DNA of 6,923 nucleotides. Source: an uncultured Eubacteriales bacterium (GTDB lineage Bacteria; Bacillota; Clostridia; Peptostreptococcales; Anaerovoracaceae). Where the stretch lies: positions 1-6,923 of the forward strand of contig CAUEYG010000075.1 of the NCBI GenBank assembly GCA_959021945.1. Direction: 5' to 3'. How positions within the stretch are numbered: position 1 is the stretch's first letter; each line of letters opens with the position of its first letter. Positions 6,533 through 6,923 of the stretch are shown here, piece by piece. The position numbers were made by a program, and so were the translations under genes. The notes under the pieces were generated by a model, which was given only the letters and a program-made list of their open reading frames with translations, did no database searches and was not told the origin of the DNA.

Positions 6533-6622
6533 CGGATTATAGAACAGGGTACACATGATGAACTCATTCAGGAGCATGGTGTTTATTACAGCCTGTATAC
6601 AGGGGCTTTTGAATTAGAGTAA
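6530..6622 (+). pseudogene. C-terminal remnant of the catalytic ABC subunit, in frame after the UGA
   Basis: After the UGA the same reading frame gives 29 residues beginning RIIEQGTHDELIQEHG and ending FELE before TAA at 6620-6622. EQGTHDEL is the standard segment that follows VLD-x-G-R-I in ABC exporter ATPase domains. The original gene therefore ran from 4754 to 6622 with 622 codons. A single base change (GGA Gly to TGA, or CGA to TGA) explains the interruption; no frameshift is needed. There is no good ribosome binding site for separate translation of this piece. Confidence 0.88.
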
Positions 6623-6669
6623 ACCACATATAGAATAATTGCGCTTTCTTATTAATAAAGGCTTTTTCG

Positions 6670-6702
6670 CCCGTACAGACCTTATGGCCGGTACGGGTTT
6701 TT
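6670..6702 (+). terminator. Rho-independent terminator of the exporter operon
   Basis: A perfect 7-bp stem CCCGTAC (6670-6676) and GTACGGG (6691-6697) is followed by five T (6698-6702). The 14-base loop can form a short inner CC/GG pair. It lies 47 bases after the original TAA stop and so fits the uninterrupted gene. Confidence 0.88.
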
Positions 6703-6923
6703 ACTTAGGAAGAAAATGGAAAACGAAAAAGAGTTGCAGATATGGATAAAAATAAAAGGCTTAGATACTAGATGTTGTATGAAAAAAAATCATTTCAAAA
6801 GAAGCAGAAATAAAAGACAAAAAAGTGGGGTAAAAAAGATGTGAATTGGGGAGAAGTGGTTGCGAAGTGGAGTAATGTGGAGGAAAATGGTGATACTCTA
6901 GCATAGGATGAATATCACATGTT
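6703..6923. other. Unassigned C-poor region after the exporter operon
   Basis: Together with the stretch before the terminator, the 301 bases from 6623 to the window end hold no convincing gene. From 6711 to 6890 I count 9 C in 180 bases, and from 6821 to 6890 only 1 C against 29 G. The frame starting at ATG 6742 reads on with in-frame stops at 6769 (TAG), 6811 (TAA) and 6904 (TAG). Between 6814 and 6903 it gives a protein-like stretch containing WGKKDVNWGEVVAKW. This could be a decayed gene or the left end of something outside the window; I do not recognise it. Confidence 0.4.
6716..6844 (+). CDS. Doubtful small ORF, 42 codons
   Basis: The ATG at 6716 has AGGA (6707-6710) five bases upstream, and the frame closes at TGA 6842-6844. 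The product would be Lys/Arg-rich, beginning MENEKELQIW and ending KSGVKKM, with no hydrophobic segment or family motif that I recognise. It lies 13 bases after a terminator with no promoter I can identify, and its composition mirrors the C-poor DNA around it. It is most likely a chance frame; the acceptable ribosome binding site is the only argument in favour. Confidence 0.12.
   Translation: MENEKELQIWIKIKGLDTRCCMKKNHFKRSRNKRQKSGVKKM

Noticed and set aside
6640..6667. Weak inverted repeat with a T run (CTTT...AAAG then CTTTTT) just upstream of the operon terminator
   Set aside because: The stem is short and AT-rich. The GC-rich hairpin at 6670-6702 is far more convincing as the terminator.
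1..6923. CRISPR arrays, tRNA/rRNA genes, intact insertion sequences, riboswitches
   Set aside because: No regularly spaced repeats, no recognisable RNA gene, no transposase or terminal repeats, and all untranslated leaders seen are too short for a riboswitch.

Overview
The window reads as chromosomal DNA of a low-to-mid-GC Gram-positive bacterium, most likely a Clostridia/Lachnospiraceae-type Firmicute. This rests on strong GGAGG-type ribosome binding sites, sigma-A-like promoters, short hairpin-plus-U terminators, and the style of the Lgt, SfsA and paired ABC exporter proteins. The taxon is inferred; no rRNA or other marker gene is present.

Left part (1-1243). On the minus strand are the N-terminal 138 residues of prolipoprotein diacylglyceryl transferase (lgt, running off the left edge) and, upstream of it, a 175-residue lipoprotein of unknown function. 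The lipoprotein gene has its own promoter, a strong ribosome binding site and its own terminator. Its lipobox makes it a predicted substrate of the neighbouring Lgt.

Middle (1244-2853). sfsA, a nuclease-family gene, lies on the plus strand. Its -10 element is so close to the ATG that the transcript may be leaderless. sfsA converges with a LysR-family regulator on the minus strand. The two 3' ends overlap by 16 bp inside an imperfect hairpin.

Right part (2854-6622). The LysR gene is divergent from a translationally coupled pair of half-transporters that together form a heterodimeric type IV ABC exporter. The 164-bp divergent region holds two overlapping T-N11-A dyads one helical turn apart. 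They are placed as expected for LysR control of both directions. The first subunit has the degenerate ATP site (Asp for the catalytic Glu, Gln for the switch His). The second has the intact catalytic residues and an altered signature motif. The second subunit is interrupted by an in-frame UGA 30 codons before its natural end, after which the same frame continues cleanly to a TAA.

Tail (6623-6923). A good terminator closes the exporter operon. It is followed by about 200 bp of very C-poor DNA without a convincing gene, containing one doubtful 42-codon ORF and a frame that could be a decayed gene.

No RNA gene, CRISPR array, complete mobile element or origin was seen. The most noteworthy points are the interrupted exporter subunit, the LysR operator layout, and the possible leaderless sfsA transcript.
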